Positions 21,862 to 31,303 are shown, counted from the stretch's first letter. The stretch: DNA of 40,610 bases from Clostridia bacterium (GCA_017411745.1 JAFQPM010000023.1:1-40610); one strand, 5' to 3'. The notes: a model not told the origin generated them from the sequence alone. Made by a program: numbers and translations.

Positions 21862-23883
21862 ATGGCAAAAAATAACGATAACAAAAGACCCAATAACAAA
21901 TACGAAAAATCCGAGCAATCGGGCAATAAAAAAACGAAGGAGCAGATAAAGAAGCTGCCCGCTATGCAAAAGAAAAATTCGCACCGAGCTAAAGCGGTAC
22001 AAAAGGCCTCAGAGCAGCAGGTCAAGATCGACTTGGCGGAGCTTGAAGCGACCAAAAAGAGTGCTAAAAACGATGTGCTTAAGAAGACCGCCAAGGTCGA
22101 AGCGGGAGGCACGGGCAAGCGCAAAGCTCAGCCCCACACCGAAAAAACCACGCAAAGCAAAAGAAAACCCGCCAATAACCCCCAAAAAGAGAAAGCCGTG
22201 CCTTCGGTCAGATTCAACGAAAATGCCAAGGTGCGCATTATTCCGCTCGGAGGCTTGAACGAGATCGGTAAAAATATGACCGCTATTGAATGCGGCGACG
22301 ACATAATAGTTGTCGATTGCGGTCTTGCATTTCCCGACGAGGAGACTCCCGGAGTTGATCTTATAATCCCCGACGTCACCTATCTCGAGGCAAACGCTTC
22401 GAAAGTGCGCGGCATCGTTCTGACTCACGGACACGAGGATCACATCGGCGCGATACCCTACGTTCTGAGAAATATCAATCCCGTTATATACGGCACGAAA
22501 TTGACCGTGGGAATAGTGAGAAACAAGCTCAAGGAGTTTTCCCTTGGCGTAACGCCAAAGCTCGTTGAGGTCAAGGCTGGAGATACGATAGCGCTCGGAG
22601 GTATGACGGTCGAATTTATACACGTCAATCACTCGATTGCCGATGCTTGCGCGCTCGCGATAAGAACTCCGCTTGGGACGATAGTTCATTCGGGAGATTT
22701 CAAGCTTGATCTTACTCCTATTGACGGAGAAATAATGGATATCACAAGGCTTGGCGAGATCGGAAAAGAGGGAGTTTTGCTCCTTATGTGCGAGTCGACC
22801 AACGCCGAAAGACCCGGTAGCACTCCGTCCGAGAGAAAGGTCGGCTCGTCCCTTGAATATATTTTCGCAACTCACAAGAAAGAGCGAATAGTTATAGCAA
22901 CGTTTTCGTCCAACGTTCACCGCGTTCAGCAGATTATCGACGCGGCTGCAAGACACGGCAGAAAGGTTGCGGTGACGGGACGCAGTATGCTCAACATAGT
23001 CGGTGCGGCGGTAGAGCTCGGGTATATGCACGTTCCCAAAGGAGTGCTTATAGATATTTCGGAGATCAAAAAATATACTCCCGAGCAGCTGACCATAGTG
23101 ACTACGGGAAGTCAGGGCGAGCCTATGAGCGCGCTTTACAGAATGGCGTTCGGTGAACACAGAGAGGTACAGCTCTGCGTGAACGACGTGGTGGTCATCT
23201 CATCGAGTGCGATCCCCGGCAACGAGAAGCTTGTGGGCAGAATTATCAACGAGCTTTGCAAGATAGGAGTCGAGGTGATACACGACGCGTCGGTAGAGGT
23301 ACACGTTTCGGGACACGCTTGCCAAGAGGAACTCAAGCTTTTGCAGGCTCTTGTAAAGCCGAAGTATTTTATGCCAGTGCACGGTGAGTACAAGCATCTT
23401 GCCGCAAACCGCGATCTTGCGATATCAATGGGTATTGATCCGAGGAATATCTTCATTTCGGATATAGGAAACGTTTTGGAAATAGACAAGAACGGGGCGC
23501 GTATCAGCGGAACGGTCAACGCGGGCAGAGTGCTCGTAGACGGATATGGTGTCGGAGACGTTGGAAATATCGTGCTTCGCGACAGACTTCTGCTGTCGCA
23601 GGACGGTCTTATAGTGGTCGTTGCCACCGTAAGCTCGGACGGCGGTTATCTCTTGTCGGGGCCTGATATCGTTTCCCGTGGCTTCGTTTACGTTAAGGAA
23701 TCCGAAGATCTGATGGAGGAAATGAGAAAGGTCGTGCTCGAGACCGTACACGGTTGTCTTTCTTCGGGCAGACGCTCGGATTGGTATCAGATAAAAGGAA
23801 GGATCAAGGACGATCTGGCAAAGTTTATCTATACTACGACCAAGAGAAAGCCTATGATAATCCCTATGATAATGAACGTATAA
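21862..23883 (+). CDS. rnjA: Ribonuclease J
   Basis: A metallo-beta-lactamase/beta-CASP ribonuclease with 5'-3' exonuclease and endonuclease activity, central to mRNA decay and rRNA processing in Firmicutes. The core begins at about residue 124 (VRIIPLGGLNEIGKNMTAIE); HGHEDH at 189-194 binds zinc; further marks are HVNHSIADACALAI, HSGDFKLD, STNAERPG, VTGRSM, TTGSQGEPMSAL, HVSGHACQEELK and MPVHGEYKHL. The ~120-residue Lys-rich N-terminal extension, low in complexity, is not part of the classic ~555-residue enzyme and may bind RNA or partners. AAAGGCAGG precedes the ATG. Confidence 0.96.
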   Translation: MAKNNDNKRPNNKYEKSEQSGNKKTKEQIKKLPAMQKKNSHRAKAVQKASEQQVKIDLAELEATKKSAKNDVLKKTAKVEAGGTGKRKAQPHTEKTTQSKRKPANNPQKEKAVPSVRFNENAKVRIIPLGGLNEIGKNMTAIECGDDIIVVDCGLAFPDEETPGVDLIIPDVTYLEANASKVRGIVLTHGHEDHIGAIPYVLRNINPVIYGTKLTVGIVRNKLKEFSLGVTPKLVEVKAGDTIALGGMTVEFIHVNHSIADACALAIRTPLGTIVHSGDFKLDLTPIDGEIMDITRLGEIGKEGVLLLMCESTNAERPGSTPSERKVGSSLEYIFATHKKERIVIATFSSNVHRVQQIIDAAARHGRKVAVTGRSMLNIVGAAVELGYMHVPKGVLIDISEIKKYTPEQLTIVTTGSQGEPMSALYRMAFGEHREVQLCVNDVVVISSSAIPGNEKLVGRIINELCKIGVEVIHDASVEVHVSGHACQEELKLLQALVKPKYFMPVHGEYKHLAANRDLAISMGIDPRNIFISDIGNVLEIDKNGARISGTVNAGRVLVDGYGVGDVGNIVLRDRLLLSQDGLIVVVATVSSDGGYLLSGPDIVSRGFVYVKESEDLMEEMRKVVLETVHGCLSSGRRSDWYQIKGRIKDDLAKFIYTTTKRKPMIIPMIMNV

Positions 23884-23919
23884 ACAGGTGCTTGTCGACA
23901 AAGGTGGGTTTTTGAAAAA

Positions 23920-23948
23920 ATGAGGAAAAATGCGAAAAGTTTTCTCAT
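23920..23948 (+). repeat. Hairpin downstream of rnjA
   Basis: ATGAGGAAAA pairs with TTTTCTCAT. No T-tract follows, so termination is uncertain. A TATAAT box at 23988-23993 with no good -35 may serve the next gene. Confidence 0.4.
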
Positions 23949-24066
23949 TGTTCATAATCTGTTCAATTCGCCTTCACTTGACTATACTATAATAAGGGAT
24001 GTTTATGCCTATGCGAAAGCAGAGCTATGTTTAAAATTAAAAAACTAATGAAAAGGTGGAACCATA

Positions 24067-25857
24067 ATGGGAAAGCAAAACAACAAAAGTCTTAAGTACG
24101 GACAAAAGACCAAAAAGGATAAGGCCGTTGCTGTAGCTTGTATAGTATTCGCGGTACTTATCGTTGCGGTATTTGCCGTTACGGCTATGAACGAGGGTGG
24201 ACTGTTCATTCGTATGACGAAGAATGTGTCCGGTGAAACTATCACCGTAGACGGTGCAATGATGAGCTTCTTTATGAACGACTCTATCGTAAACTTCTAC
24301 AACAACTATTACGTATACGTTGCGTACGGCTTGATCAGCCTTGATCTTACGCAGGATCTCAGATCTCAGACCATTTCTGCAAGCGATGCGAGTTACACCG
24401 GCGCTACCAGCGGAATGACCTGGTATGATTACTTCCTCGGTACAGTAAAGGACGAGGTGACCTATTACGTAACGCTCGCCGAGGCAGCAAAGAACGTTAA
24501 GGATAAGGACCTTTCTCTTGACAAGGAAGATCTCGCGGCTATCGACGACATAATCAAGGACATTGACAAGAGTCTTAAGGAAAACGGCGTAAGCTACAGC
24601 GACTGGTATGGCAAGGGCGTTAATAAGAAGGACGTTCGTAAGTGCTACGAGCTTATCTATCTTGCTACCAACTTTGCAGAATATATGCAGGAAAAGTACG
24701 AGCTTGAGCTTGACGAGGATACCGAGAACAAGATCGTTAACGAGTACGTAGAGGATCACAAGGAAGACTTCTATACCGCAGAGGTTCTTAAGTACGTTAT
24801 TTCCGTAGCAGGAAACAAGTATGATACCGAAGCTCTTTACGATGCGGCTGTTGTTCAGGCAAAGGATGCGGCATCGAAGATCTCCGGAGCAGCCAGCATT
24901 GAGGAATTCTTCTCGCTGATCGAGGAGTATGAGTCTGAGCTTGCAGAGACCGAAACCACTGAGGAAACCGGTACGGATACCGACGAGACTACCACAGAGG
25001 CTGAGACTACCGAGGGAACGACCAAGGAAGAGACCTCTGAGCCTACTCTTGAGGATAAGATCGAAGATAACAAGGTCGTTATCGAGTATGAGACCGGAAG
25101 CGATCTTGGCGGCTGGCTCTTCGGCAGCGAGGATAACAGCGCGGCAGAAGAGGGCGATTGCTCCTATTTCGTAGAGACCGAGACCAAAGAAGAAACTACC
25201 AAGAAGACCAAGGACGTAGAGGAGGCTGCTGAGGATAAGGGAACTACCAATAGCGGTAGCAGCACCAGCACCAAGAAGACGTATGAAGTAACCAACGTTA
25301 CTATTTACTACGTTGTTTCTCCCAGTAGCATCAACACCAATAAGACTCACGACCTTGGATATATCGTATCCAGCGACAAGAAGGCTCTTGAGACATTCGT
25401 TAGCAAGCTTAACGAGGCTGTGAAGAATGGCAAGCTGACCAAGGAAAAGTTCGTTGAGATCGCAGAGGCGGTTAAGGCAGATCTTCCTTCCGACACCGCT
25501 ACGTTTGAGTATAACTCTGGCGAAAAGCAGCCCGAAGGTTTGTTTAATGAAAAATACGACGCGATGAACGATTGGATCGAGGACGATGCGCGCAAGGACG
25601 GAGATATTTCCGATATCCTTACTATAAAGGTCGACGATAAGACCACCAACTACGCAGTTCTGTTCTTTGAGTCTCACAACGTTGAGACCTGGTATGCAGC
25701 TGCGTATGCAGGAGTTGTCAGCGAAAAGTTCGACGATTGGTATGAGGCAGAGAAGAAGGCAAATCCCTTGACTGTCAATACCGATGCGCTTGAAAAGATC
25801 AACACTATCAGATTCTACAATGTTGGTAGTACCGGTCATGAGGGCCATGATCATTAA
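24067..25857 (+). CDS. Membrane-anchored SurA/foldase-like extracytoplasmic protein
   Basis: 596 residues: basic N terminus, one membrane segment (about 21-42), then an outward-facing region. Residues ~58-240 are helical with TWYDYFLGTVKDEV and GVSYSDWYGKGVNKKDVRKCYEL, the look of SurA N-terminal (peptidyl-prolyl isomerase-associated) domains in Clostridia. A Thr/Glu-rich low-complexity insert spans about 295-330, and a second disordered stretch precedes a C-terminal domain. The end GHEGHDH could bind metal. A clear parvulin active domain is not seen, so isomerase activity is doubtful. Strong use of AAG, GAG, GTT and ATC codons suggests high expression. AGGTGG precedes the ATG. Confidence 0.65.
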   Translation: MGKQNNKSLKYGQKTKKDKAVAVACIVFAVLIVAVFAVTAMNEGGLFIRMTKNVSGETITVDGAMMSFFMNDSIVNFYNNYYVYVAYGLISLDLTQDLRSQTISASDASYTGATSGMTWYDYFLGTVKDEVTYYVTLAEAAKNVKDKDLSLDKEDLAAIDDIIKDIDKSLKENGVSYSDWYGKGVNKKDVRKCYELIYLATNFAEYMQEKYELELDEDTENKIVNEYVEDHKEDFYTAEVLKYVISVAGNKYDTEALYDAAVVQAKDAASKISGAASIEEFFSLIEEYESELAETETTEETGTDTDETTTEAETTEGTTKEETSEPTLEDKIEDNKVVIEYETGSDLGGWLFGSEDNSAAEEGDCSYFVETETKEETTKKTKDVEEAAEDKGTTNSGSSTSTKKTYEVTNVTIYYVVSPSSINTNKTHDLGYIVSSDKKALETFVSKLNEAVKNGKLTKEKFVEIAEAVKADLPSDTATFEYNSGEKQPEGLFNEKYDAMNDWIEDDARKDGDISDILTIKVDDKTTNYAVLFFESHNVETWYAAAYAGVVSEKFDDWYEAEKKANPLTVNTDALEKINTIRFYNVGSTGHEGHDH

Positions 25858-25873
25858 TAACTGACAAAATAAA

Positions 25874-25900
25874 AGGGCTGCCGCTTAAAGCGACAGCCCT
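25874..25900 (+). terminator. Hairpin after the foldase-like gene
   Basis: AGGGCTG-c-CGCT pairs with AGCG-a-CAGCCCT. A T-tract is lacking, so this is a probable but non-canonical terminator. Confidence 0.55.
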
Positions 25901-25981
25901 ATGTCAATAAATATAAGTATTGCATACTATGTTGATAGTTATTGTTTGAGCAAAATTCATTGATAATTTTGGAGATTTTAT

Positions 25982-26662
25982 ATGGTAATCGATCAGAAGC
26001 AAACCACGGTTGCATACCGTTGTCCTGAGTGTGGCTCGGGAGTTATCAGCCTTGTCGGACTTTTTTCTCTGTCGGGGGATATGGTCAAGCTGAAGTGCAC
26101 CTGCGGAAAAAGTGAGATGCAGATGGTTCACCGCCGCGACGACGGTCAGGTGAGGGTGTCTATTCCTTGTATCTTCTGCAATAAGCCGCATAACTTTACG
26201 GTGAATAGCAAAATGTTCTTTTCCAAGGATATATTCCTTTTACCATGTCCGTATTCCGACATAAATATCGGATTTGTGGGTGATGCCAACCAGGTCAAGG
26301 CGGAGCTTGCACGCACCGAGCTTGAGCTGCTCGATATTCTCGAGGAGAATGGGATAAGTGATTTCAAGAGTCTGCACGGCGACGAGGAGACTTTACCCGA
26401 TCCTCAGGTGCTTGACGTTATAACCTATATCGTAAGCGATCTTGACGCCGAAGGCAAGATATATTGTAAGTGTTACCCCGAGGGCAGAGAACCTTTGCCC
26501 GACGGCGAGCTTGACCGCGAGGACTCCGAATACGAGGTCGAGGTATCCGATGAGGGAGTGAGCATTTGTTGTGCGAAATGCGGAGCGAAAAAGCTGATAC
26601 CTACCGATTCGATGCTGACCGCACACGCGTTTTTAAACAGTGATTATTTGAAATTGGAATAA
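25982..26662 (+). CDS. Multi-zinc-ribbon protein, unknown function
   Basis: 226 residues, cytoplasmic. CPEC (residues 14-17) pairs with CTCG (about 39-42), CIFC lies near 61, and a C-terminal CAKC follows, so at least two zinc ribbons are likely. The middle (ANQVKAELARTELELLDILEENG) is helical. I recall similar clostridial proteins without known function. GGAG lies 10 bases before the ATG. Isolated, with a terminator after it. Confidence 0.75.
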   Translation: MVIDQKQTTVAYRCPECGSGVISLVGLFSLSGDMVKLKCTCGKSEMQMVHRRDDGQVRVSIPCIFCNKPHNFTVNSKMFFSKDIFLLPCPYSDINIGFVGDANQVKAELARTELELLDILEENGISDFKSLHGDEETLPDPQVLDVITYIVSDLDAEGKIYCKCYPEGREPLPDGELDREDSEYEVEVSDEGVSICCAKCGAKKLIPTDSMLTAHAFLNSDYLKLE

Positions 26663-26706
26663 TTCGAGAGATTTCAAAAAAAGGCAGATGCCAACATTTT
26701 TTACAG

Positions 26707-26745
26707 ACCGAGAGGGCGCTTTTCGAAAAGAAAAGCGCCCTCGGT
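26707..26745. terminator. Terminator between convergent genes
   Basis: ACCGAG-a-GGGCGCTTTTC pairs with GAAAAGCGCCCTCGGT. T-richness afterwards is weak, but the stem is long and lies between convergent genes. Confidence 0.75.
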
Positions 26746-26762
26746 GTTATTCACCCAGCGTA

Positions 26763-26861
26763 TCAGTTGCAACCGCAGCAGCAGTTGATAACGATAAGAG
26801 CTACGATGAGAATCCAGATCCATTCGCTGTTGAAAAGAGAGCAAAGACAGTTGTTATTCAT
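26763..26861 (-). CDS. 32-residue Cys-rich membrane microprotein
   Basis: Reads MNNNCLCSLFNSEWIWILIV then ALIVINCCCGCN. CLC near the N terminus, a single Trp/Ile-rich membrane segment and a CCCGC cluster at the C terminus. A perfect AAGGAGG stands 7 bases before the ATG and a terminator lies beyond the stop, so translation is likely despite the size. Small proteins of this form recur in Clostridia; the Cys clusters suggest metal binding or cross-linking. Minus-strand CATAATAT near 26920 might be part of a sporulation-type promoter, but I see no matching -35. Confidence 0.75.
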   Translation of the reverse strand: MNNNCLCSLFNSEWIWILIVALIVINCCCGCN

Positions 26862-27020
26862 AATATCCTCCTTGAGATGATATGTGTTTTGAATTGAGAA
26901 GGTCGTTCTCACTATCATATTATGTAGATCGCGGTGGAACGTGAGAGAATTTTGTCGATTTTTTGCAAATACTTCACTTTAAATATCTTGTATTGAATTG
27001 TAAAAAAATCGATAACACTA

Positions 27021-27049
27021 TTGCAGAAAACGCTAAAATGTGTTAAAAT
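27021..27049 (+). promoter_or_regulatory. Promoter of lepA-hemW
   Basis: TTGCAG (27021-27026), 17 bases, TAAAAT (27044-27049). Confidence 0.65.
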
Positions 27050-27097
27050 ATAGTATTGAATAGAAATATCCACTTTTGAATGGAGATAAAAATACGG

Positions 27098-28918
27098 ATG
27101 ACACAGTCAGACAGAATGAAAAAGATAAGAAACTTCTCTATAATCGCGCATATCGACCACGGTAAATCCACACTTGCGGACCGAATCCTCGAGTCCACGC
27201 AGGCGGTCTCGAAGCGCGAGATGGAGGAGCAGGTGCTTGATAATATGGATCTCGAAAAGGAGAGAGGCATTACTATCAAGGCAAGAGCAGTAAAATTGGA
27301 TTACGTAGCGCCCGACGGGGAGCAGTACGTGTTCAATCTTATAGATACCCCCGGTCACGTCGACTTCAATTACGAGGTGTCGAGATCGCTCAACGCCTGC
27401 GACGGCGCGCTTCTGGTCGTTGACGCGACGCAGGGAATCGAGGCGCAGACTCTTGCCAACGCTTATCTTGCCGTAGATGCTGACCTTGAGATAATTCCCG
27501 TAATCAACAAGATAGATCTGCCGAGCGCAGATATCGACAGAGCGAGAAACGAGATCGAGGAGCAGATCGGTATAGTTGCGGAGGGCTGTCCGGCAGTTTC
27601 GGCAAAGACGGGACTTAATATTGAGCAGGTGCTCGAGGCGGTCGTGCGCGATATTCCCGCACCCAAAGGCGACGAAAACGCACCCTTGAAGTGTTTGATC
27701 TTTGACTCGTATTACGATAGCTATCTCGGCGTCGTGGTCAACGTCAGAGTGTTCGATGGCAAGCTTCGCGTGGGCGATAGAATAAGACTTATGAGCACGG
27801 GCAAGGAGTTTGACGTGGTCGAGGTCGGAATGATGGAAGCGTTCGGACTTTGCCGATGCGACGAGTTGTGCGCGGGAGATGTTGGATACATTACTGCCTC
27901 TATCAAGAGCGTTGGAGATACCCGAGTCGGTGACACGGTAACGCTTGCGAACGATCCCGCAAAGGAGGCTTTGCCGGGATTTAAGTCGGCGCAGCCTATG
28001 GTCTTTGCAGGAATATATCCCGCTGACGGCGCAAAATACGGAGATCTTCGCGACGCACTCGACAAGCTTCAGCTCAACGACGCGGCGCTGACCTTTGAGC
28101 CCGAGACATCCGCGGCTCTCGGATTTGGCTTCCGCTGCGGATTTCTGGGACTTCTTCATATGGAGATCATCGAGGAGCGACTTGAGAGAGAGTTCAATCT
28201 CGATCTTATTACCACCGCGCCGGGCGTTATTTACGAGGTCAAGCTCCGCACGGGCGAGACGGTCATGATAGACAACCCTTCGAATTATCCGTCTGCTGAT
28301 GTGATAGAGGTTGCAAAGGAGCCTCTTGTCAAGGCTAGCATCATCACGCCTACCGAGTTCGTTGGCGGACTTATGGATCTTTGTCAGGACAGACGAGGCA
28401 TTTTTAACGATATGAAATATCTTGACAGCACCAGAGTCGAGCTTCACTACGATCTGCCGCTAAATGAGATCATATACGACTTTTTCGATGCGCTCAAGAG
28501 CCGTTCGCGCGGCTACGCGTCGCTCGACTACGAGCTCAAGGGCTACGAGCCCTCGAAGCTGGTTAAGCTTGACTTTTTGCTCAACGGAGAGCAGGTCGAC
28601 GCGCTTTCCTTCATAGTTCACGAGGAAAAGGCTTATTCGAGAGCGAGAAGGACCGCGGAAAAGCTCAAGGAAAACATCCCGAGACAGCTCTTTGAGATAC
28701 CGATACAGGCGGCTATAGGCGCCAAGGTCATCGCCCGCGAGACCGTCAAGGCAATGAGAAAAGACGTGCTTGCAAAGTGCTACGGCGGAGATATTACCCG
28801 AAAGAAGAAGCTGCTTGAAAAGCAGAAGGAGGGTAAGAAAAAGATGCGTCAGCTCGGATCGGTACAGGTATCGCCAGAGGCGTTTATGGCGGTGCTTAAG
28901 CTCGGAGATGACGATTGA
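27098..28918 (+). CDS. lepA: Elongation factor 4 (LepA)
   Basis: A translational GTPase that back-translocates or remodels stalled ribosomes and aids 30S assembly. G1 is AHIDHGKST, followed by GITIKA (G2), DTPGHVDF (G3), NKIDLP (G4) and SAKTG (G5). The LepA-specific C-terminal domain holds [25 protein letters not shown] and [27 protein letters not shown]. 606 residues, normal. GGAG lies 12 bases before the ATG at 27098; the ATG at 27080 has no ribosome binding site, and the one at 27116 is also possible. hemW follows at once. Confidence 0.96.
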   Translation: MTQSDRMKKIRNFSIIAHIDHGKSTLADRILESTQAVSKREMEEQVLDNMDLEKERGITIKARAVKLDYVAPDGEQYVFNLIDTPGHVDFNYEVSRSLNACDGALLVVDATQGIEAQTLANAYLAVDADLEIIPVINKIDLPSADIDRARNEIEEQIGIVAEGCPAVSAKTGLNIEQVLEAVVRDIPAPKGDENAPLKCLIFDSYYDSYLGVVVNVRVFDGKLRVGDRIRLMSTGKEFDVVEVGMMEAFGLCRCDELCAGDVGYITASIKSVGDTRVGDTVTLANDPAKEALPGFKSAQPMVFAGIYPADGAKYGDLRDALDKLQLNDAALTFEPETSAALGFGFRCGFLGLLHMEIIEERLEREFNLDLITTAPGVIYEVKLRTGETVMIDNPSNYPSADVIEVAKEPLVKASIITPTEFVGGLMDLCQDRRGIFNDMKYLDSTRVELHYDLPLNEIIYDFFDALKSRSRGYASLDYELKGYEPSKLVKLDFLLNGEQVDALSFIVHEEKAYSRARRTAEKLKENIPRQLFEIPIQAAIGAKVIARETVKAMRKDVLAKCYGGDITRKKKLLEKQKEGKKKMRQLGSVQVSPEAFMAVLKLGDDD

Positions 28919-28919
28919 T

Positions 28920-30095
28920 ATGAAGGAAATTCGAGGCTTCGTCGGCAAAGAGGGGAGACCGAAAAACGTTGGAATATACGTCCACGTGCCGTTTTGTCTG
29001 TCGAAGTGTCACTATTGCGACTTTTGCTCGGTCACGGGCGCGGACGAAGCGAAAAAAGATGCGTACGTTTCGCGGATCTGCTCTGAAATAGGAGATTTTG
29101 CCGACAAGATAAAGCAAACGGGAGAACTGCCGCAGGCAGATACCGTCTATTTCGGCGGCGGAACGCCCACGCTGATGAGTGCGGAGCAATTTGCGCGTAT
29201 TCTTGAGACGGTAGAGTCGAATTTCGGCATATCCGAGTATGCAGAGATCACCGCCGAGTGCAATCCGAGATCGATCGGACTCGAGGGGTTATCCGACCTG
29301 CGAGGGCTGGGTGTAAACCGACTGAGTATAGGCATGCAGAGTATTCACGACAGCGAGCTGCGTATGCTTGGTCGTATTCACGGATCGGGAGATTTTCTTG
29401 GAACCTATGGTACGGCAAGGAAAGCGGGATTTGACAATATTTCGGTCGATCTGATGTATGGAATACCGAGCCAGACGAGAGAAACCTTTAAAAAATCCGT
29501 CGAAGGACTTGCCATGCTTGCCCCAGAGCATATTTCCTCCTATGCGCTAACTGTAGAGGAGGAAACGAACTTCTACCGCCGTCGCGACAGTCTTGATCTG
29601 CCCGACGAGGATACGGTTGGCGATATGTACGACGATATGGGCGAGATCTTGGCAAAATACGGCTATCACAAATACGAGATCAGCAATTTTTCTAAAGAGG
29701 GCAGAGAGTCACGGCACAATCTGAAGTATTGGACCTACGGGAACTATCTCGGCTTCGGCTCTGCCGCGCACTCGTACTTTGACGGCGTTCGTTTCGCACA
29801 TTCGCGCGATATAGATGCATATATCGAGGGAAAAGGTACGATAATAGACGTAGAGCCGATCGGTAAACGCGAGGCTATGAACGAGTACGTTATGCTCGGA
29901 ATGAGGCTTTCAGGGGGAATCGATATTTTGGATTTTAAAGCGCGGTTCGGCGAGGAGCCTCTCTGCGTTTTTGATAAAATCAGGCAATATTCGCCGGATT
30001 TTGTAGAGATAACCGAAAAAAGATGCAGATTTACCGACAAGGGTACGTTCGTCAGCAATAGCATTCTTTCGGATGTGCTGGACTTTGGTGAATAA
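28920..30095 (+). CDS. hemW: Heme chaperone HemW (radical SAM)
   Basis: Radical-SAM-fold protein that binds and delivers heme; formerly mis-called oxygen-independent coproporphyrinogen oxidase. The cluster motif is CLSKCHYC (C26, C30, C33), with TVYFGGGTPTLM, EITAECNP, VNRLSIGMQS and SVDLMYGIPSQTRETF, all of the family. 391 residues. Its start lies one base past the lepA stop region (GATTGATATG), and lepA-hemW is a frequent pair in Firmicutes. The lack of an extra N-terminal Cys typical of true HemN supports HemW. Confidence 0.93.
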   Translation: MKEIRGFVGKEGRPKNVGIYVHVPFCLSKCHYCDFCSVTGADEAKKDAYVSRICSEIGDFADKIKQTGELPQADTVYFGGGTPTLMSAEQFARILETVESNFGISEYAEITAECNPRSIGLEGLSDLRGLGVNRLSIGMQSIHDSELRMLGRIHGSGDFLGTYGTARKAGFDNISVDLMYGIPSQTRETFKKSVEGLAMLAPEHISSYALTVEEETNFYRRRDSLDLPDEDTVGDMYDDMGEILAKYGYHKYEISNFSKEGRESRHNLKYWTYGNYLGFGSAAHSYFDGVRFAHSRDIDAYIEGKGTIIDVEPIGKREAMNEYVMLGMRLSGGIDILDFKARFGEEPLCVFDKIRQYSPDFVEITEKRCRFTDKGTFVSNSILSDVLDFGE

Positions 30096-30167
30096 CGTCG
30101 CATTGTGCTTTTGGATAAAAAAATTATATCAAATCGAAAAAAAGTGTAAAAAATGCACAAAAAGCTA

Positions 30168-30196
30168 TTGACAAAATAAAAATTCTGTGCTACAAT
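30168..30196 (+). promoter_or_regulatory. Promoter of the DUF1292 gene
   Basis: TTGACA (30168-30173), 17 bases, TACAAT (30191-30196); leader of about 95 bases. Confidence 0.8.
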
Positions 30197-30297
30197 ATAG
30201 GTGTAAAGAAAAGATGCCAACGGCGCAAGTTGTACGGCTTCGTGCAACAAGCATTTATATATAGTTCGGAGTTAAGAGGAAAGAGAGGTACAGTCCC

Positions 30298-30606
30298 ATG
30301 GCTACAGAAAAGAATAACGAGACGCAGAACGAAGAAGAGATCGACATAATAACCTTGACCGACGAAGACGGAAAGGAGATCGATTTCGAGGTCATAGGAG
30401 ACGCGGAGATCGACGGTGTCATCTATTTTGCTATGACTCCCGCGGGAGCAGAGGCAAATAACGAGGGCATAATCGAATATGTACTGCTCAAACTTGAAAA
30501 GGACGAAGAAGGCGAAGAGGTTTACGTCACCGTTGACGACGAAGATGAATTTGATAAGGTCGCTAATTTCTTCGATGACTTGTTTGATGAGGATTACGAC
30601 GCTTGA
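30298..30606 (+). CDS. DUF1292 (YrzB-like) acidic protein
   Basis: 102 residues, very acidic. IITLTDEDGKEIDFEVIGDAEIDGVIYFAM matches the DUF1292 domain, and the tail is Asp/Glu-rich. Members are found across Firmicutes, usually near the yrrK-yrzL genes, which are not here; function unknown. GAGAGG precedes the start. Confidence 0.88.
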   Translation: MATEKNNETQNEEEIDIITLTDEDGKEIDFEVIGDAEIDGVIYFAMTPAGAEANNEGIIEYVLLKLEKDEEGEEVYVTVDDEDEFDKVANFFDDLFDEDYDA

Positions 30607-30652
30607 TCTTTGCGAGAAGGTCGTTTGGAATTTGAATATTAATTAAGTTAAC

Positions 30653-30900
30653 TACGCCAATGGAAATATAAGATTTGAATTTAGATTAAGGGTTATCAAC
30701 AAAAATCAAAAAAGGTATAAGCCAATGGAAATTTAAATTTTGTGTGTGACGTGAGTGGACGGATGATATTTAAAATTTGTAAAGAAGAATAAACACGTGA
30801 ATTTTACCGGTAAAAGCCAATGGAAATTTGATATTTAAACATAATTATAGGTTTTTGAACATATCATATTTTAGGTATAGGCCAATGAGAAAATAAGTTT
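30653..30900 (+). repeat. Four spaced AGCCAATGGAAAT repeats
   Basis: GCCAATGGAAAT starts at 30656, 30721 and 30816, with a diverged GCCAATGAGAAA at 30881; steps of 65, 95 and 65 bases. In three copies GGTA lies just upstream. The stretch is A/T-rich, has no gene, and follows the DUF1292 stop, ending at a terminator. Confidence 0.7.
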
Positions 30901-30952
30901 TTATTCGAAACAAACGTAATTTATGAAGGATTCGTTTTGAATCACAAAGAAT

Positions 30953-30996
30953 GCCCGTGGGTGAAAAGCTTGTTTCAGCCCACGGGCGCTGTTTTT
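30953..30996 (+). terminator. Terminator after the spaced-repeat region
   Basis: GCCCGTGGG (30953-30961) pairs with CCCACGGGC (30979-30987), then GCTGTTTTT. It ends either the DUF1292 transcript, giving a 350-base 3' UTR, or a separate RNA. Confidence 0.85.
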
Positions 30997-31059
30997 AATA
31001 ATTAAAATCCTGCTTAGTTCGTGATATCCGCTTGATTGAGACCTACAAATGATTAATGG

Positions 31060-31290
31060 AGCTCGAAATAAATTGGGCAACGGTTTGCAGACCTCCTCCT
31101 GTCCGTACGGTTGACTTGTCCCGACGGGCAACGAGACGTTGGGAGCAGTAAAGTTGCACATAGAGCACCGCCCTGGAGAACAGGGTTCCATTTCTTCGGG
31201 TACACGGCTCGGCGGGGCTTATGTCCTCAAAATTCGCACGTGATCGTTTTGGACGATCTACGTGAGGATTTGGAGGACTTATTTTTTTGC
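31060..31290 (+). ncRNA. Structured ncRNA ending in a terminator; candidate 6S RNA
   Basis: No reading frame is convincing, GC content is above its flanks, and the 3' end is a strong terminator. Hairpins: TTGTCC with GGGCAA around 31117-31132, CCCTG with CAGGG around 31170-31185, and AGCACCGCC with GGCGGGGCT (one mismatch) closing 31164-31219. Part of the 3' half (GGGTACACGGCTCGGCGG) resembles the 3' conserved segment of 6S RNA as I recall it from E. coli. It lacks SRP, tmRNA and RNase P hallmarks. 6S RNA would sequester sigma-70-type RNA polymerase. Boundaries and identity are tentative. Confidence 0.4.
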
Positions 31291-31291
31291 T
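31222..31291 (+). terminator. Terminator of the candidate RNA gene
   Basis: GTCCTC pairs with GAGGAC, enclosing a second stem CACGT-GATCGT with ACGATC-ACGTG, then TTATTTTTTT. Confidence 0.8.
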
Positions 31292-31303
31292 AAATAAAAA
31301 AAC

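Noticed and set aside
24037..25854. 605-codon minus-strand frame opposite the foldase-like gene
   Set aside because: Mirror frame; the plus-strand gene has a ribosome binding site, a membrane anchor and family-like domains.
30653..30900. CRISPR array (four repeats, ~65-base period)
   Set aside because: Only about 13-17 bases are conserved, the last copy is diverged, one interval is 95 bases, and no cas gene is near.
31060..31290. T-box, SRP RNA, tmRNA or RNase P RNA
   Set aside because: None of their conserved motifs (the T-box AGGGTGG motif, the SRP GGAAG loop, the tmRNA tRNA-like end, the RNase P P4 core) is present.
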